DNA of 64,000 nt from the NCBI RefSeq assembly GCF_000283155.1, contig NW_004454175.1, positions 509,938 through 573,937 of the forward strand, given 5' to 3'. The stretch's first letter is position 1; the number at the start of each line of letters is the position of its first letter. This document shows, piece after piece, positions 33,094-45,650 of the stretch. The notes under the pieces were generated by a model. That model made no database searches and had not been told where the DNA came from. It saw only the letters and a list, made by a program, of their open reading frames with translations. The DNA is from Ceratotherium simum simum (lineage: Eukaryota; Chordata; Mammalia; Perissodactyla; Rhinocerotidae). Both the position numbers and the translations under genes were made by a program.

Positions 33094-33394
33094 CTATTTT
33101 TTTTTTTTTTTTGTGAGGGAGATCAGCCCTGAGCTAACATCCGTGCTAATCCTCCTCTTTTTGCTGAGGAAGACCGGCTCTGAGCTAACATCTATTACCA
33201 ATCCGCCTCCTTTTTTTCCCCAAAGCCCCAGTAGATAGTTGTATGTCATAGTTGCACATCCTTCTAGTTGCTGTATGTGGGACGTGGCCTCAGCATGGCC
33301 AGAGGAGCGGTGTGTCAGTGCGTGCCCGGGATCCGAACCCGGGCCGCCAGTAGTGGAGCGCACGCACTTAACTGCTAAGCCACGGGGCCGGCCC
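33094..33394 (-). mobile_element. ERE SINE (long form with 'TAGTTGCACATCC' block), well preserved
   Basis: The sense head is GGGCCGGCCCC-like and many CpGs remain (CCCGGGATCCGAACCCGGG near 33330). The body holds two GAGCTAACATC repeats and the block GTATGTCATAGTTGCACATC. The 12-base duplication TTAAGTCTTACT lies at 33082-33093 and 33395-33406. Confidence 0.96.
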
Positions 33395-33406
33395 TTAAGT
33401 CTTACT

Positions 33407-35400
33407 TTAAATGGCACATTATGCCATTGAAAGTAGACGTGAACATCTATGCTCCTGCTTTAATAACGGCTTCTTTAAGATAAAGGCGTAATTCATAGGA
33501 TTGTGTGCTGTGAAAGTTCTGAAACTTTGTGCTCTATTTCAGGGAAAATCCAGCCATAACACAAGTTTATTTGGTAGCATTTTGTCTATAATTTGTGTAG
33601 TTCTCTAGGATCAAATAATGAGAAACCATGAACCTAGCCTGAAAATGTAAACTTATAAAATTAGAGCAATATTTTATGCAGATGTATGTTTATTTTAATT
33701 ATGATGCTTTCTTACCCCTTGGGAGAACAGGAACCATAACCTACAGTTTCCATTAGGTGACTGAAGTGATTTTGGTTAAATATCAGCAGTATTAGGGATT
33801 CTGTTGGTCTCTACGGGAAACTAAATCATGTGCTGATGTGCCATGGTGAGGGTGAAAGAAGAGATCTAGAATTGAAGGCTAATTTGTGTAATTGGCGAAT
33901 TAATAACTATCACTTTTATGGGCACAAAAAAGAAGGAAGTAAGCTGTAGGTATGAAGGAGCTTCGTCAGAGGTTGAATTGGTACCTCTAAGGCACCATCT
34001 TTGTGCCAGGAACGGCAAAAAACACTTTGGGCAGTGTGTCCTGCCACTGAAGCTCACTCCTGAGCCCTATTTATCTCAGTTCTTAGATTTGGCTGGGCCC
34101 TGGGGTCGTGGATTTCTGAACCAGAAGGCTCCTAATTTATTCAGAAGCCATGGCTCTGTCTCTTTCTTGCATATGCATGACCATGCCTCTATCCAGCCAT
34201 GGTTTCCATCATAGTTGAGCTGATGTCACACAGAGATGACAAATGACCATCTTTAGAGTCCTTGCAAACCCTGGACACAGATATTTATAAATATGAAGGT
34301 TTTGACTTTCATTATCCTTCTCTAATGGCTCTTCTCATGGAAAAAATAAATTGGCAAAAGTTCAATTTATTGTATAAGCTCTTTTACATTCCCAAACATT
34401 TCTTTCTGTCCTTTTTTTAAAATAGGATCTGGACCATCCACCAGGATTAGTGGATTGAACTTCATGAGAGGAATGGAACACTAGAAAGAGAAAGACCGTG
34501 GAGCCTCCAGAAGAGGCCCTTCTGCAGGCACTGTGGTCCGCATGGGTTGATGGAGAGTCATGGCTTCCTCACCTTCATTTCCCAACCTAGACTCACTGTT
34601 GACCCCCTGCAGCCTTCATTCTTGGACTTGCACACAAACTCTTTCTTGCATTAACCCCTGCTTGGTATTGACTTCTTGTCCTGCTGCTGAGCTGACCTGG
34701 GGTTTTGCCCTGACTGCTCCTGACTCCACTTTTTACTTTGCTGACTAAGTTTTAGCATCAAGCCCTCATCTCCACCAGCCTCTAAGACTGGCCTATTTCT
34801 AATTTGGGTTTCACTCACTTCCTGCCTGTCCTGTGATATTATAGTTGCTAGAATTAGAGAGAGTCTCCATTTTTCTCCGTACTGATAGCCTTTTCTTCTC
34901 AAATCATGGATGGTGGTGGTAGTGGCAGGAGGGGATATTGGAGGAAAATGCTGTGTTTTGGTGTCCTGGACTCATTCTCCCTGGAACAAGCTTCTTAGAT
35001 GAGCTTTAGTTGCTGGGAGAACTGCCTTTTTTATCCCATGGAGGTCTCATAAGTCTGCTATACTTAGGTTTAATTACAAATGAGTGTTAGTTGGCTCTTT
35101 CTACAGTAAAGTGAGCGAAGGCGAGAGGCAAGTCAAGTCAAGGAATTCTAAAGAAATAAATGAATAAACCAATGAAAAAACACTTTATATTAAGCATAAA
35201 GACATTATGCTATTAAAGCTATGGTTAAGTTAAACATATAAATGTATTGTGTGTCTATTGTGTCAAATCTTATAAATAAAAAACATAATCAAATCTAATG
35301 AGTATTGGCAGGAAATTCTCATTTATTTTTTATGCAAATGAATTGCTGTTTGTGTAAGCATGAAAATAGCTCAGGGTGGAAAATGTGTATTTATGACCAA
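33407..35400. other. Unassigned
   Basis: No gene or repeat recognised. An octamer-like ATGCAAAT lies at 35333-35340, a single motif that is not by itself a call. Confidence 0.3.
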
Positions 35401-35401
35401 T

Positions 35402-35620
35402 TATAGTAATTAAGAGCGTGGTGTCAAGACTTGAAGCCCTAGGTCCTGAACCTGGCTCTGCCACTTATTAGCTGTGGACCTTGGGAAAACGTCCTCATCT
35501 GGAAAATAGAAATAATAGCAGTACTAACCTCATAGGACCATTGTGAGTTCTAAATGAATTAATACGTGTAAAGTGCCCTGCATATAGTAATTACTTAATA
35601 AATATCAGCTATCACCATCA
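35402..35620 (+). mobile_element. MIR SINE
   Basis: GAACCTGGCTCTGCCACTTA, AACCTCATAGGACCATTGTG and AGTGCCCTGCATATAGTAAT follow MIR order. Confidence 0.8.
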
Positions 35621-37269
35621 TTATTATTACATATAAGATGAACAAGAAAATAGAACTCTGAAAAGATTTTTTAAAGTAATGAGAAGGCTTTGGGAGATTA
35701 AGAAGAGAAAACCAACAAAGTAAAATGGAAGAAGTAGATGTATTTCTATTTGCTTGTTGAAATTCACAAATAACTTCAAAGATTGAAATTATTTAAAGTA
35801 GTTTTCCTTGGCCAAGCGTAGAGTTGCTATCACCTTCACTGAGCATCTCTCTCTATGGAGATTATAATTACTACCAAGTTGATACTAAACCAATCAAATG
35901 TGCCTGACCCAGGCATACATCGCTTTTCAATGTCTTCATGTTCTAAGGAAAAAAGCTTTTTAATTTATGGTAATCTAATCTGTGCATGGTGCTTCGGATA
36001 TTCTGTTAAACCAGCTCAGTCAAAACCCTAAAATTTCAAGCGTTCTCAGACATAAGTTGCATCAGCCAGCCTAGGACAGTGGCTGAAAAGTGGAGGAGGG
36101 AGGGAAAGAAAAAGAAGAGAATGCTTTATCATAGGGGACTATTATTTCCTTTGTCATATTTTGGTTTCTTTAAAATTGTTCCGTTGCATTTAAGTCCCCA
36201 AGAGCCACAAAAATTATGTAGAATAATAGCCGGCATTTGTGAAAAGATTCCTTGGAGAACATTTGAAAAACACAAGCAGCCCTTGAACCTTCTTGCATCC
36301 AGTACAACTGACAGGCATTGTGAGCTGCAGCCACCTGCAAGAGTTCTAAAATAGATGCTTTCATAAAACAGAAAACTCTCAGAATTGATGTGTTAATATC
36401 ATTCTCTTAATTACTTGACATCTGACCTAAGTAGTAGTAACAAGACGATTCTGGCCAAAGCGAAAGGGAGAGTGGAGGCCGTCATTCACATATTTTTGGC
36501 CACAAGAAAGAAAAAAAAGGACAGCTTTTGAGAAAAAAAAACATCTCTGATATCAGGCAGATTGTCTACCCAGCTGAAATTCACTAAATAATTGCTTAAC
36601 CCACCACTTCACTTTTCCTGTGTATACCAGCTTAGATTTTCAACAACACAAAGAGCTTCCTCACTGTTTGGGGGTTGTGAGAAGAGGATCATCTGGGTAG
36701 GGAGTGGGGAATGTTCAAAGGAAAATGTATATTATAGTGATTTTGTTTATGGAGATTTTTCAAAGCGTGAAACAAAACATATAGAAATAAATATTGGGTT
36801 TAAAAAAAAAAACACTTAGAAGCCCTGGGAGAAAGAAAAACTCCAAATAACGGAAACTTCATTAAAAGATAGAAATTATAGGTCTGAAATTCAAGCTACA
36901 TCAGTAACTTCTAGTAACCAAACTGAGGCTCCCTGTGTGGGTCACATCCCATCTGCATATTTCCCAGCCCAAGACAAGGTTTTATTTCTTATTTGTCGTT
37001 CTCTTTTTTCAGACTGTCAACACTGCAAAGCCATACAGCTGTGGGGAAGGCAGCTGTGTGATATTCCACCTCCCACATCGTCAGCCAAATTGTCCGCTCA
37101 GTTTTCTTTATCACTGGTACTGGTGGGATAGAATGCCAAGGGCTGAGGGCTGATTTCTGTCAATTAACTGGCTTTCTCAGGTCTCTCTCTCTTTAAGACT
37201 TCTCTTTTTGCTAATCGTTCCCTCCCCCTATATTCTTTCAGCCTTTTTTCTCTGCTTTTTTATAGTAGT
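35621..37269. other. Unassigned
   Basis: A good acceptor-like pyrimidine tract followed by CAG occurs near 37000-37013, but no coding frame or donor supports an exon. Confidence 0.3.
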
Positions 37270-37274
37270 AGAAA

Positions 37275-37590
37275 GATCATGTTCCGGATACAGTTTTGAT
37301 CCCTGATCATTTCCTTCATATGCAGCCATAAGCATAACCATGCACTTAAAAATCCCCCTTCCTTTTTTGGATGGCTATATAGTACCACTACATGGAAGAA
37401 GCACACTTCATTTAACCATTTTCATACTTAACCAGAAACAACTGCATGATGAACATCTATACATAAATCTTTATCTTCATTTCTGATTATTTCCATCTGG
37501 ATGCCTAGAAGTGGCATTGCTGGATAAAAGGCTATGAGCTTTTTAAGGGTTTTTGATGCATAATGCCAAATGGCTTTCCTTTCTGGGTCC
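37275..37590 (-). mobile_element. L1M-like fragment
   Basis: GGATGGCTATATAGTACCAC, ATTTAACCATTTTCATACTTA and GCCTAGAAGTGGCATTGCTGG match antisense old L1 3' regions. Confidence 0.6.
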
Positions 37591-37694
37591 ATGAGCGTAG
37601 TAGGATAGTCTAAGTTATTTTTAGTACATCCCACATGAGAGAGAAATGTGTTTTCTTTCTCTCCTCCGTGTAATGTGGAGGCCACGTCAGACCT

Positions 37695-37850
37695 GAGAAC
37701 TGTGTTTGCCAACTGTACCTGGCATAAGCGTCCCTGGGGTGCTGGTTACCCGTATGGATGCCTGGCACCCTGGCCTTGAGATTCTGATGCTGCAGCTGTG
37801 GGCGGGTCTCTGGAATCTGTGGTGGCATGTTAGCATGCTCCCCAGGAGAT
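37695..37850. mobile_element. MER5-like hAT remnant
   Basis: GCCTTGAGATTCTGATGCTG and GCATGCTCCCCAGGAGATG resemble MER5 centre and end. Rather diverged. Confidence 0.4.
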
Positions 37851-38411
37851 GTGTACGGCAGAGATGTGGGAGAGGCAGTCCTTCAGAGTCGGGGTGAGCG
37901 GAGCAGGGAGAGGAATAGCAAATAGTGTCAGGCCCTCAGCCTTGTGCCTCCAAGGCAGAAACTTTGAAAGAAATGTTGGGATAGTGTCTGTTTCAGGGAT
38001 CTATAAAGCCAGACCCAAAGCGACGCTGGGAGGGAGAAGAGGTATGGTGAAGAGAGAGGTGATGATGAAGGTAGGCATTCAAGATGGACAAGGTCCCTGT
38101 GAGCATAATCGTTACGGAAGGCTTCCCGGAGGAGATGTGCTGAGATTGCTGACAGCTTGCCTAAGGATTATTCTCACATGCACACACACATACATGTGCT
38201 TTGCTCTAAAATCTCCTGTGTATAAACTGTGTGATTTCATTAGATAAGAAATATGTGAATAAATTCCTCCTATAAAACCTTAAAGCATTGCAGATAAGTC
38301 TAAAATGATCTTTAACTGTCATTAACAACACCACCCACTCCCCTCAAGTAACCATTGCCATCAGCTTGGTATAGCTACATCCATATTTTTTTCTGTACAC
38401 TCATATCCATA

Positions 38412-38495
38412 TATATGCCTGTACAAAATACACAGAATAGTTGTAAGTGTCATATGTATATGCCTGTATAAAATACATAGAATAGTTGTAAGTGT
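38412..38495 (+). repeat. 45-base-period tandem duplication
   Basis: Two copies, starting at 38412 and 38457, share TATATGCCTGTA, AAAATACA and AGAATAGTTGTAAGTGT with two single-base differences in the aligned 39 bases. Confidence 0.85.
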
Positions 38496-38612
38496 GAGCA
38501 CATTTTGTATAAATAATACCACACAGTATGCATTGTTTTGCAACTTGCTTGGGGGGCATTTTGGCCCATTCTAACAATTTATTTTAGAGCTTTCTGGATT
38601 TCAAATTAGTTT

Positions 38613-38920
38613 CTTTTTTTTTGAGGAAGATCAGCGCTGAGCTAACATCCATGCTAATCCTCCTCTTTTTGCTGAGGAAGACCAGCCCTGAGCTAACATC
38701 TATTGCCAATCCTCCTCCTTTTTTTTTTCTTCCCCTTTTTCTCCCCAGAGCCCCAGTAGATAGTTGTATGTCGTAGTTGCACATCCTTCTAGTTGCTGTA
38801 TGTGGGACGCCGCCTCAGCATGGCCGGACAAGCGGTGCGTCGGTGCGCACCTGGGATCTGAACCCGGGCTGCCAGTAGTGGAGTGCTCGCACTTAACCGC
38901 TAAGCCATGGGGCCGGCCCC
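38613..38920 (-). mobile_element. ERE SINE (long form), well preserved, nested in L1M
   Basis: Same long form as the copy at 33.1 kb, including GTATGTCGTAGTTGCACATC. The perfect 12-base duplication TCAAATTAGTTT lies at 38601-38612 and 38921-38932. Confidence 0.96.
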
Positions 38921-39060
38921 TCAAATTAGTTTTTAACTGCACAATTAACATGAGAGTACAGTCTCCTCGTAAATGAGAAAAAGAAAGAAATTGCAGATAA
39001 AGCTAAAATCCCCTTTGCCTGTCACTCAATCCTACTCCTCTCTTCTCCTTTCCAGGGGTA

Positions 39061-41329
39061 AATCCTGTCATCCTTTTGGAGGGCATCCTTGGCCATGGCT
39101 GTATTTTACACCTTCTCTGTGGCTCTATTAACTCCCCAACATCTCACTGCAGGCATTGGCCGTCGTGCAATCTTAGAACCGAAAGGATATTTTTTAGGGA
39201 TATTATCTAGTCCAGCCTCTTATTGTATAGCAGCAGAAGTAGATCAAATGCCTGGTCTCAGGTCACACTAATTACCTTGGCCATGGTTTTTGTGACCCTT
39301 GCTTGTGTGCTCCTCACTTTACCAATCTGGGTTACTTCTGGCAACTTCCACTAAAATGGTTTCGATTGAAAGCATCCTTAGTAGCAACTCCATTCACAAA
39401 GAGTCAGTGAAATTCTCTCTTTTACCAAGATGTAGGCTTTGAGGAGGAAAGAATTAGGCAGCTAATGTCCAGCCTGAGCTACATAAGGAGCCTCACTTCC
39501 CTGTTACTTTAAGCAACTGAGAGCACCAGGAAGAGCGTGGCCCTTGGGGTTGACTCCTGATCCTGCGGGTGACAGCAGGCCTTGGCCCCAACTCTCTGAA
39601 TCCCTCAGTGGGGCAAGAGTTTCATTTTGAGGCCAACCATTTGAAGGCCAGCTCCCACCTTTTGGCTTTCTAACGATGTCAGAGGCAGAAAGAGCACAGC
39701 TTGACTCTTGCATTCCAGGTTTAGTCCATTTCAGGGATAAGCGGAAAGAAAAAAAAAAAAGAAAAGAAAGAGAGAAAAAAAACCCTTTGGCTCACAAAAT
39801 AAGAATCTTTGAAATGAAAGTTGTGTAGAGAGTAAATATGGAGCCCCACAATGCCATCTCTAGAGCCGCATTTCAGAACACAAGGGCACTTCCACTCTGT
39901 GACGGAAAGTTAAGAGATTTCATGTTCCTTAATTAAAACGTATCTCCAGAGTCAGTGGGAGGCACCCGCACAGCCCCTACCTGAAGATGCCGATTTACAG
40001 AAAAACTTCCAGCCGTGGGATTCATACAAGGGACATGCTGGCAATTGTGAGTTTCTTTTCAAATCGGCTTCTGTCTGTCATACCTATGTAGTTACAAAAT
40101 CAAAAGGGATAATAAAGTTCAATTGTATATTCACAGTTTGATATCTCTATTGACAGGTCTCACACAAAAAACACCATTTCAGGAAACTCGGATTCTGTGT
40201 CCCTCTCTGAAAGGCACTGAAAGGCTCTCCTGGGCTGCAAATCCCCACCCACCAATCCCTCTAAATCTGAATCTATAAAGTGGCCCCATCAAGGTTCAAA
40301 GGTGTCAAATTGGGCCTCCTCTCCCCAGGTTCTGTTTGTGATTTTAAAATATCCCTCTGATGGTGAGGGAAAAAGGAAACCACCCAGACCAAACCACAAC
40401 TGAGTTAAAATCCCAACTCCTCGGTGGAGAAGAGCAGTTAACCCAAGCGTCACCACACCCGGAGGGGGCTGAAGCCACTGCTGCACGGAGGCCTTGGGCA
40501 GATGGGAACAACCCTCACAGCTGCCCCGTCGCCCTCTCTCTGTCTACGAGAGTCCGTGTAAATTCTGAGTAGTTCTCATGCTTTTAAAATGTCAATATAT
40601 TTCACTCCCATGGAAATATTCTTCAAGCCCACTAAAAAACTAACATGCAGGTGCCTCTAATGTTTAGAGAAGATTTTTCTTGGAAAATAGGGGTGTGTGT
40701 TTGGCTGGATTCAAAACTAGCAAGTCTGTTCTTGTCATAGTGTTTGGGGCTAGGCTTACGCAAGAGCAGAGCACATCTGAATGCGAAAATTAAATGGAGG
40801 AATGGGAGGGGGGAACAGGTGCTCTTTTATAAAGGCTAAATTCCATATTTACCAAACTGATTTGCATGAGGCATATTTTCAATGAAAATATTGCTACTCA
40901 TTTTGCTGCATTTGTGCAACAGAAACATAAGGATGGAGCAGAAGAGGGATGCGGTTCTCGAGCTGTCTTGTACCGACCCTTTAGCTGGCAGTTAAGCGGC
41001 ACATTTGGGAGATCAGCTCTTAGAACTTCTGGCTTCCCGATGCCACGATAGCAGGCCGTGGGGGTTCCTCTAACCCCACAATCCAGCCTCTGAGTCAAGA
41101 GTCAAATGGGAATCTAGACAAGATGGTGAGAAGTCATTCGTTCCATTGTGTATCACCAAGTGAGAATGCTTGAATTATCTCCAAAGAATTCTCCTCTGTT
41201 TTAAGTTAATTCCACACCTTCTCTTAGTAATCCAAGCCAGTGTTAATTCTTACTACCAAGAATGTCTTCCTGCTGTTTGAAACATTTTATTCATGCTTTA
41301 CTTCCTCTTCACGTAAACCCGTAATGAAA
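39061..41329. other. Unassigned
   Basis: An A-rich run lies at 39744-39783. No gene or repeat recognised. Confidence 0.3.
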
Positions 41330-41800
41330 AAGTGCTGTCAGCTACATAGATTAAATTTACATTCTTAAATCAACCCTATGATGTAGGTACATTACATCCC
41401 ATTTTACAGATAAAGAAACTGAAGCAGTGGGGCCGGCCCCGTGGTGCAGCGGTTAAGTGTGCGTGCTCCGCTGTGGCGGCCCAGGGTTCGCAGGTTCAGA
41501 TCCTGGGCGAGCACCAATGCACCGCTCGTCAAGCCGTGCTGTGGCGGCGTCCCATATAAACTAGAGGAAGATCGGCACGGATGTTAGCTCAGGGCCAATC
41601 TTCCTTGGCAAAAAGAGGAGGATTGGCATAAGATGTTAGCTCAGGGCTGATCATCCTCACAAAAACAAAAACAAAAACAAAAACCTGAAGCAGAGAGAGA
41701 AGAAACTGGCTCTAGGTCAGCCAGCTGATAAGTGATAGACCAAAGATTTAAAGCCAGGCTTCTGACTCTGGAGTCTAAATTCACTTCACTACCACAAGAT
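41330..41800 (-). mobile_element. MIR SINE, split by an ERE
   Basis: The reverse MIR reads CCCATTTTACAGATAAAGAAAC before 41427 and resumes after 41685 with AGAAACTGGCTCTAGGTCAG and CTTCTGACTCTGGAGTC. Confidence 0.75.
41428..41684 (+). mobile_element. ERE SINE nested in MIR, (CAAAAA)n tail
   Basis: The head GGGGCCGGCCCCGTGG is intact, with an A-box-like GTGGTGCAGCGG and B-box-like GGTTCAGATCC. The 9-base duplication CTGAAGCAG lies at 41419-41427 and 41685-41693. The tail is a (CAAAAA) run. Confidence 0.94.
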
Positions 41801-43377
41801 GCAACCCGGCATTCTCAGACACCGTCAGTCCCAAATGGAGTGACTAACAACGTACTAAGTAAGCCCCAGAGAAATTGAACCCAGGCCAGAAATAAGAGGT
41901 AGAAATTGGAATAAGCTAGGTGACCAATTGGCTGATGTAAGATGCTAGCACAATGGCTGGCAAATTGCCCACACAAACATATGCAGATTCAATTACAGGT
42001 GGGCAGGTGGTGAGCAGTTTCCAATGAGCAAGGCCGGTCTCTCGTAAGCAAGGCTCTATAGTCCATGTTCTCCAGACTACTCCAGAGTGGGTCCAACAGG
42101 GCAAATCCAGTGGACCTGTGTCTGTAGGGGACTCTCCAAGGGACTGCAAAGTTCCAGGGTCACTGTGAAATTTCTATTTATCTTTGAGAGGTTGCTCTGA
42201 AAATGTCTTGTAGAGCATCTTGTAGAGAAGTGAACTCCCAGAATGCTTCACTCTTTCTTTGTCGAACTCAGACAAACTCAGAACCAGTCCAGGCCTCCTG
42301 TGGGTTTTCTGCTCCTTAGGGACCTAGAGGCTCCAGAAAGAGCCTTGAGTTTCAGGCTAGGTTAGGGTAGGGCCCACACCTGCTGATGGGGTCGGACCTT
42401 TGGGGAGAGCACCTGAGGCCATGCCTCTTCCCAGTGTGCAGCTGGAGGAAGCTGACAGCTTCGGTGTTGGTGTCTGAGGTAGTGAGGAATACCCAATGGG
42501 TTTGAAGTAAGCAGCTCTTCTTTCCCAATGACTATCGAATCATCCAGTTTACCCTACAATTTCCTTTGAATAGCTGTGGAAACTCCATACCGGGTTCTAT
42601 TTGCTTAGGTAAAGGGCTTGTTTCATCTTACATCTTGGCCATCTAGCATTTCTGCTTATACAAGTACCAAAGTTTAAAAATGGGTGAAACAGACACTGGA
42701 CAGAATCCAAGCTTTCAAAACCACTCCACATTGGCCTCTAAGGCCCTTAGACCCTTAGACGTCCTTGGACATGCAGTAGATCGCCCTTTGGGATTTCCAT
42801 ACTGAATCTGGGCTCCACCTGAGGGAGAGTGCTAGGAAGATGCTCCATGCATGGAAATTAACAGTCTCAAGGGAGACTTACTTCCTCCTGGGGGAAAACC
42901 CAAGCAGATAAAATCAGAGTCCTCAAACTGTCCACAATCCATGACAAACACAGTTTTAATTCTTTCTTTAAAATTTCTCATTCTAAAAAAACAGGACTCA
43001 ATCCTTCAGTCCCTGCAGAGGCCCCTGCCCACTCCCAGCCCACCTCAGAGGCTCCCTGATTTCCAGACCTACACAGAGCAGTTTGTGATCTGTTCTTACT
43101 GTTGCTCTCTGGTCCTTTGTCTGTTTGTTTCTTAGTGAGGGACTGGAGGGTAGAGGAAGATCATATATGCCCAACTAAAAAATGTAGAGTGAAACACAAT
43201 TCAAGTGTCTCCTTCCCACTGGCCCCCAGGGACTAGTTCATCACTGCAAACGCAACCCCAGTTATTGTTTTCACATTTGTCCTTCGGGAGAGAGTCTCTG
43301 CATATATAAGTATATGATGTGTGTATATGTGTACAAATAAATATGTGTTTTACGCTAATGGCAGCACTATACACTTC
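41801..43377. other. Unassigned
   Basis: No gene or repeat recognised. Confidence 0.3.
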
Positions 43378-43606
43378 AACATAATGGTTAAGAGCACAAA
43401 CTCTGGATTCTGGAGTTTGGGTTTGAATCCTGGCTCTGCTATATGATAACTGTGTGACCTTGGGCAAGTTACTTATCCTCTCTGGGCCTTAGTTTCCTCA
43501 TCACTGAAACTGGGATACTAGTGGTAACTATTTCATATGATTTAGTGATTAAATTAATTAATAGATGTAGAGGATTTAAAACAGTGTCTGCAACAGAAAT
43601 GGTAAC
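43378..43606 (+). mobile_element. MIR SINE
   Basis: A well-kept copy: AATGGTTAAGAGCACAAACT, GAATCCTGGCTCTGC and CTGTGTGACCTTGGGCAAGT. Confidence 0.9.
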
Positions 43607-43614
43607 TTTTTTTG

Positions 43615-44150
43615 TCTACCACTTAACTATAGAACTTGGAACTTCTATATTAGTTTGTTTAGATGTGGCTCTTTGTGTCTAGTGGCTGAATACTGTTCTA
43701 TTGTATAGAAATACAAAAATGTATTTAACCAGTAGCCTATTAACGGGCATTTAGATTGTTTCCTGTCATTTACTATTATAAACAATGCTCCAACGATTAT
43801 TATTGTACATACATCCTAAAAGTAGAAAGAATTCCTACAAGTAAAATTGCTGAGTCTATTTCATCACATAAATTTTTGATAGACATTACCAAACTTCCCT
43901 CCAAAAACTTTCTTTTAACTCATATTCTCACCAAAAATACACAGGACTCTTGCCTATCACACTTGATCATCACCAATCTAAGACGTCAAAAAATGGTCTC
44001 TTGGAGTTTGCATTTCTTTTGTTACGAGTGAAGCTAAGCATTTTTCAAGTGCTGTGCCTGTTTTTCTATTGGGTTGCTGGTCTTTTTCTCATTGAACAGT
44101 CTGTTTTTGAAAGCAGAGAGCCCTTATGTGAACGTTGGATCTGCCTCCTA
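43615..44150 (-). mobile_element. L1M fragment
   Basis: GGCTGAATACTGTTCTATTG, 'CCTATTAACGGGCATTTAG' and 'ATTATAAACAATGCTCCAAC' are antisense L1M 3' text. Confidence 0.7.
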
Positions 44151-45374
44151 GTTGATCTCACTTAAAGTCTCATTACGCTGTGCAAAAAGATTTTCACTAT
44201 GGTAATTTTATTCGAAATGTTGAACAGTACAAATGTGATCACTGCAAAGATCTGTTAGCACTCATGCAACCTGATCTGCCGTGCTGGGGAATGAGAGTTT
44301 ATTGCATCATAAAAACATTACCCTCTGCTTGCATCAGGCATGTATTGAAATTTTTATGAGCTCTTCTTAACAAAAGTTATCAATAAATAACACATGATTC
44401 TTGACTGGGCTAATCCTAGACTGATGTGACTTATTTGATAAATCAACACCGTAAAGAAACTCTTGGCTCAATGGCCTGATTGTTCAAGGAGAGAAGGAAG
44501 ACGCTAACTCTGGGTTACCAAGTTAGACTCCAACAGCGAAAAATAGACAGGCGTTGTAGGCTTCTGAGAGCTGATCCGCACTGGTCAAGGGCATGGAGGA
44601 ACTGCTATAATCAGGTCCCCTCTGCACCTAGGTTGTTACAGCACAATGACGCCTTGTAACCTTGTTGCCTATTTGATCTGCCCCAGAAGATGCCAAGTTG
44701 ACAAAGCTCTTTTCTGGTGGTTTTCACACTTTAATGTTTATCTGGATCTTCCAGGAAGTTACACTTTTAAACAAACCCACAGGTGATTCTGAAGCAGGTC
44801 GTCAGAAGGCACACCAGGAAACTCAGCCAGCAAAAGCCAGGCTGGACTACTAACACAGAATTTCAAGGGACATGGCCCAGGACCCCCATTTTTACAGGCA
44901 CATCTGCTCATTCTCATGCACTCAAAAATAGGGGAACCCATGTGCTAAGCAAGAATGCCATGTAACAGCCACGAAGAGGCTGATGGAGTTGGAAGGATGT
45001 TTTTGGAATGTGCCCTCTAATAAATACAGAATTGTTGCTTGTGATTGGAAAAGACTTTGCAGTTTTCCTCTTCCCCTCAGCTACTCTTTGGGGGCTCAGC
45101 ATCCGTTTTACCTACCTCTGTCCCATGAAATCATAAAGCAAGTGAAGGACAAGAAATCTGTCCACAAGGGGAGCTGGCCAAGGGGAAAAGGAGAGCAGTG
45201 AGGGACTTCTCCCTGAAATGTCCCTCTGATGTCTTACCCTTCATTGGGAACACACAGCCTGAAACCTCGTCTGAATAGGTGTTCCCTGATGCTCTCCATC
45301 TCCACACGTAAAGTTCCTGTTTTTGTCTAAGCTGTTTGGAACCTGAAAAGGAGACTGACCCCTTTTGAGAATCA
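44151..45374. other. Unassigned, with a short MER5-like piece
   Basis: 44715-44790 resembles MER5 ('CACAGGTGATTCTGAAGCAGG'-like). Otherwise unassigned. Confidence 0.3.
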
Positions 45375-45600
45375 TCTGATAAGAATAACAGCTAATATTG
45401 CATTATGCCAGACACAGTGCTAAGTACTTTTACACATATTATTACAACAGTCCTAAGAGGTATTGTCATTATTCCCGTTTTATAGATGAGAAAAACGAGA
45501 TTCAGGGAGGTTGAGCAACTTGGCACAAGTCACACAGCAGGTAAGTGGAAAAAGAATTCAAACCTGGTAGTGTGAGCCAGAGTCCCTACTCTTCAGTACT
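45375..45600 (-). mobile_element. MIR SINE
   Basis: Reverse MIR: CCAGACACAGTGCTAAGTAC, CCCGTTTTATAGATGAGAA and GTCACACAGCAGGTAAGTGG. Confidence 0.85.
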
Positions 45601-45650
45601 TGGAGTGTGTTGCCCACTAGTAGTTTCTGAGCCTCGCCAGGTACATTTTA

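Larger units (their letters stand above)
38280..39060 (-). mobile_element. L1M-like fragment, split by an ERE
   Basis: Text such as CACAGTATGCATTGTTTTGCAACTTGC is typical of antisense L1M 3' UTRs. The ERE at 38613-38920 interrupts it. Confidence 0.55.

Noticed and set aside
36985..37145. Possible exon after a strong acceptor-like pyrimidine tract and CAG
   Set aside because: The following frame has no known domain, no convincing donor and no partner exon in the window.
41428..41510. tRNA gene
   Set aside because: A-box and B-box-like words are the tRNA-derived head of an ERE SINE; no cloverleaf closes and the SINE body follows. The same applies to the other ERE heads.
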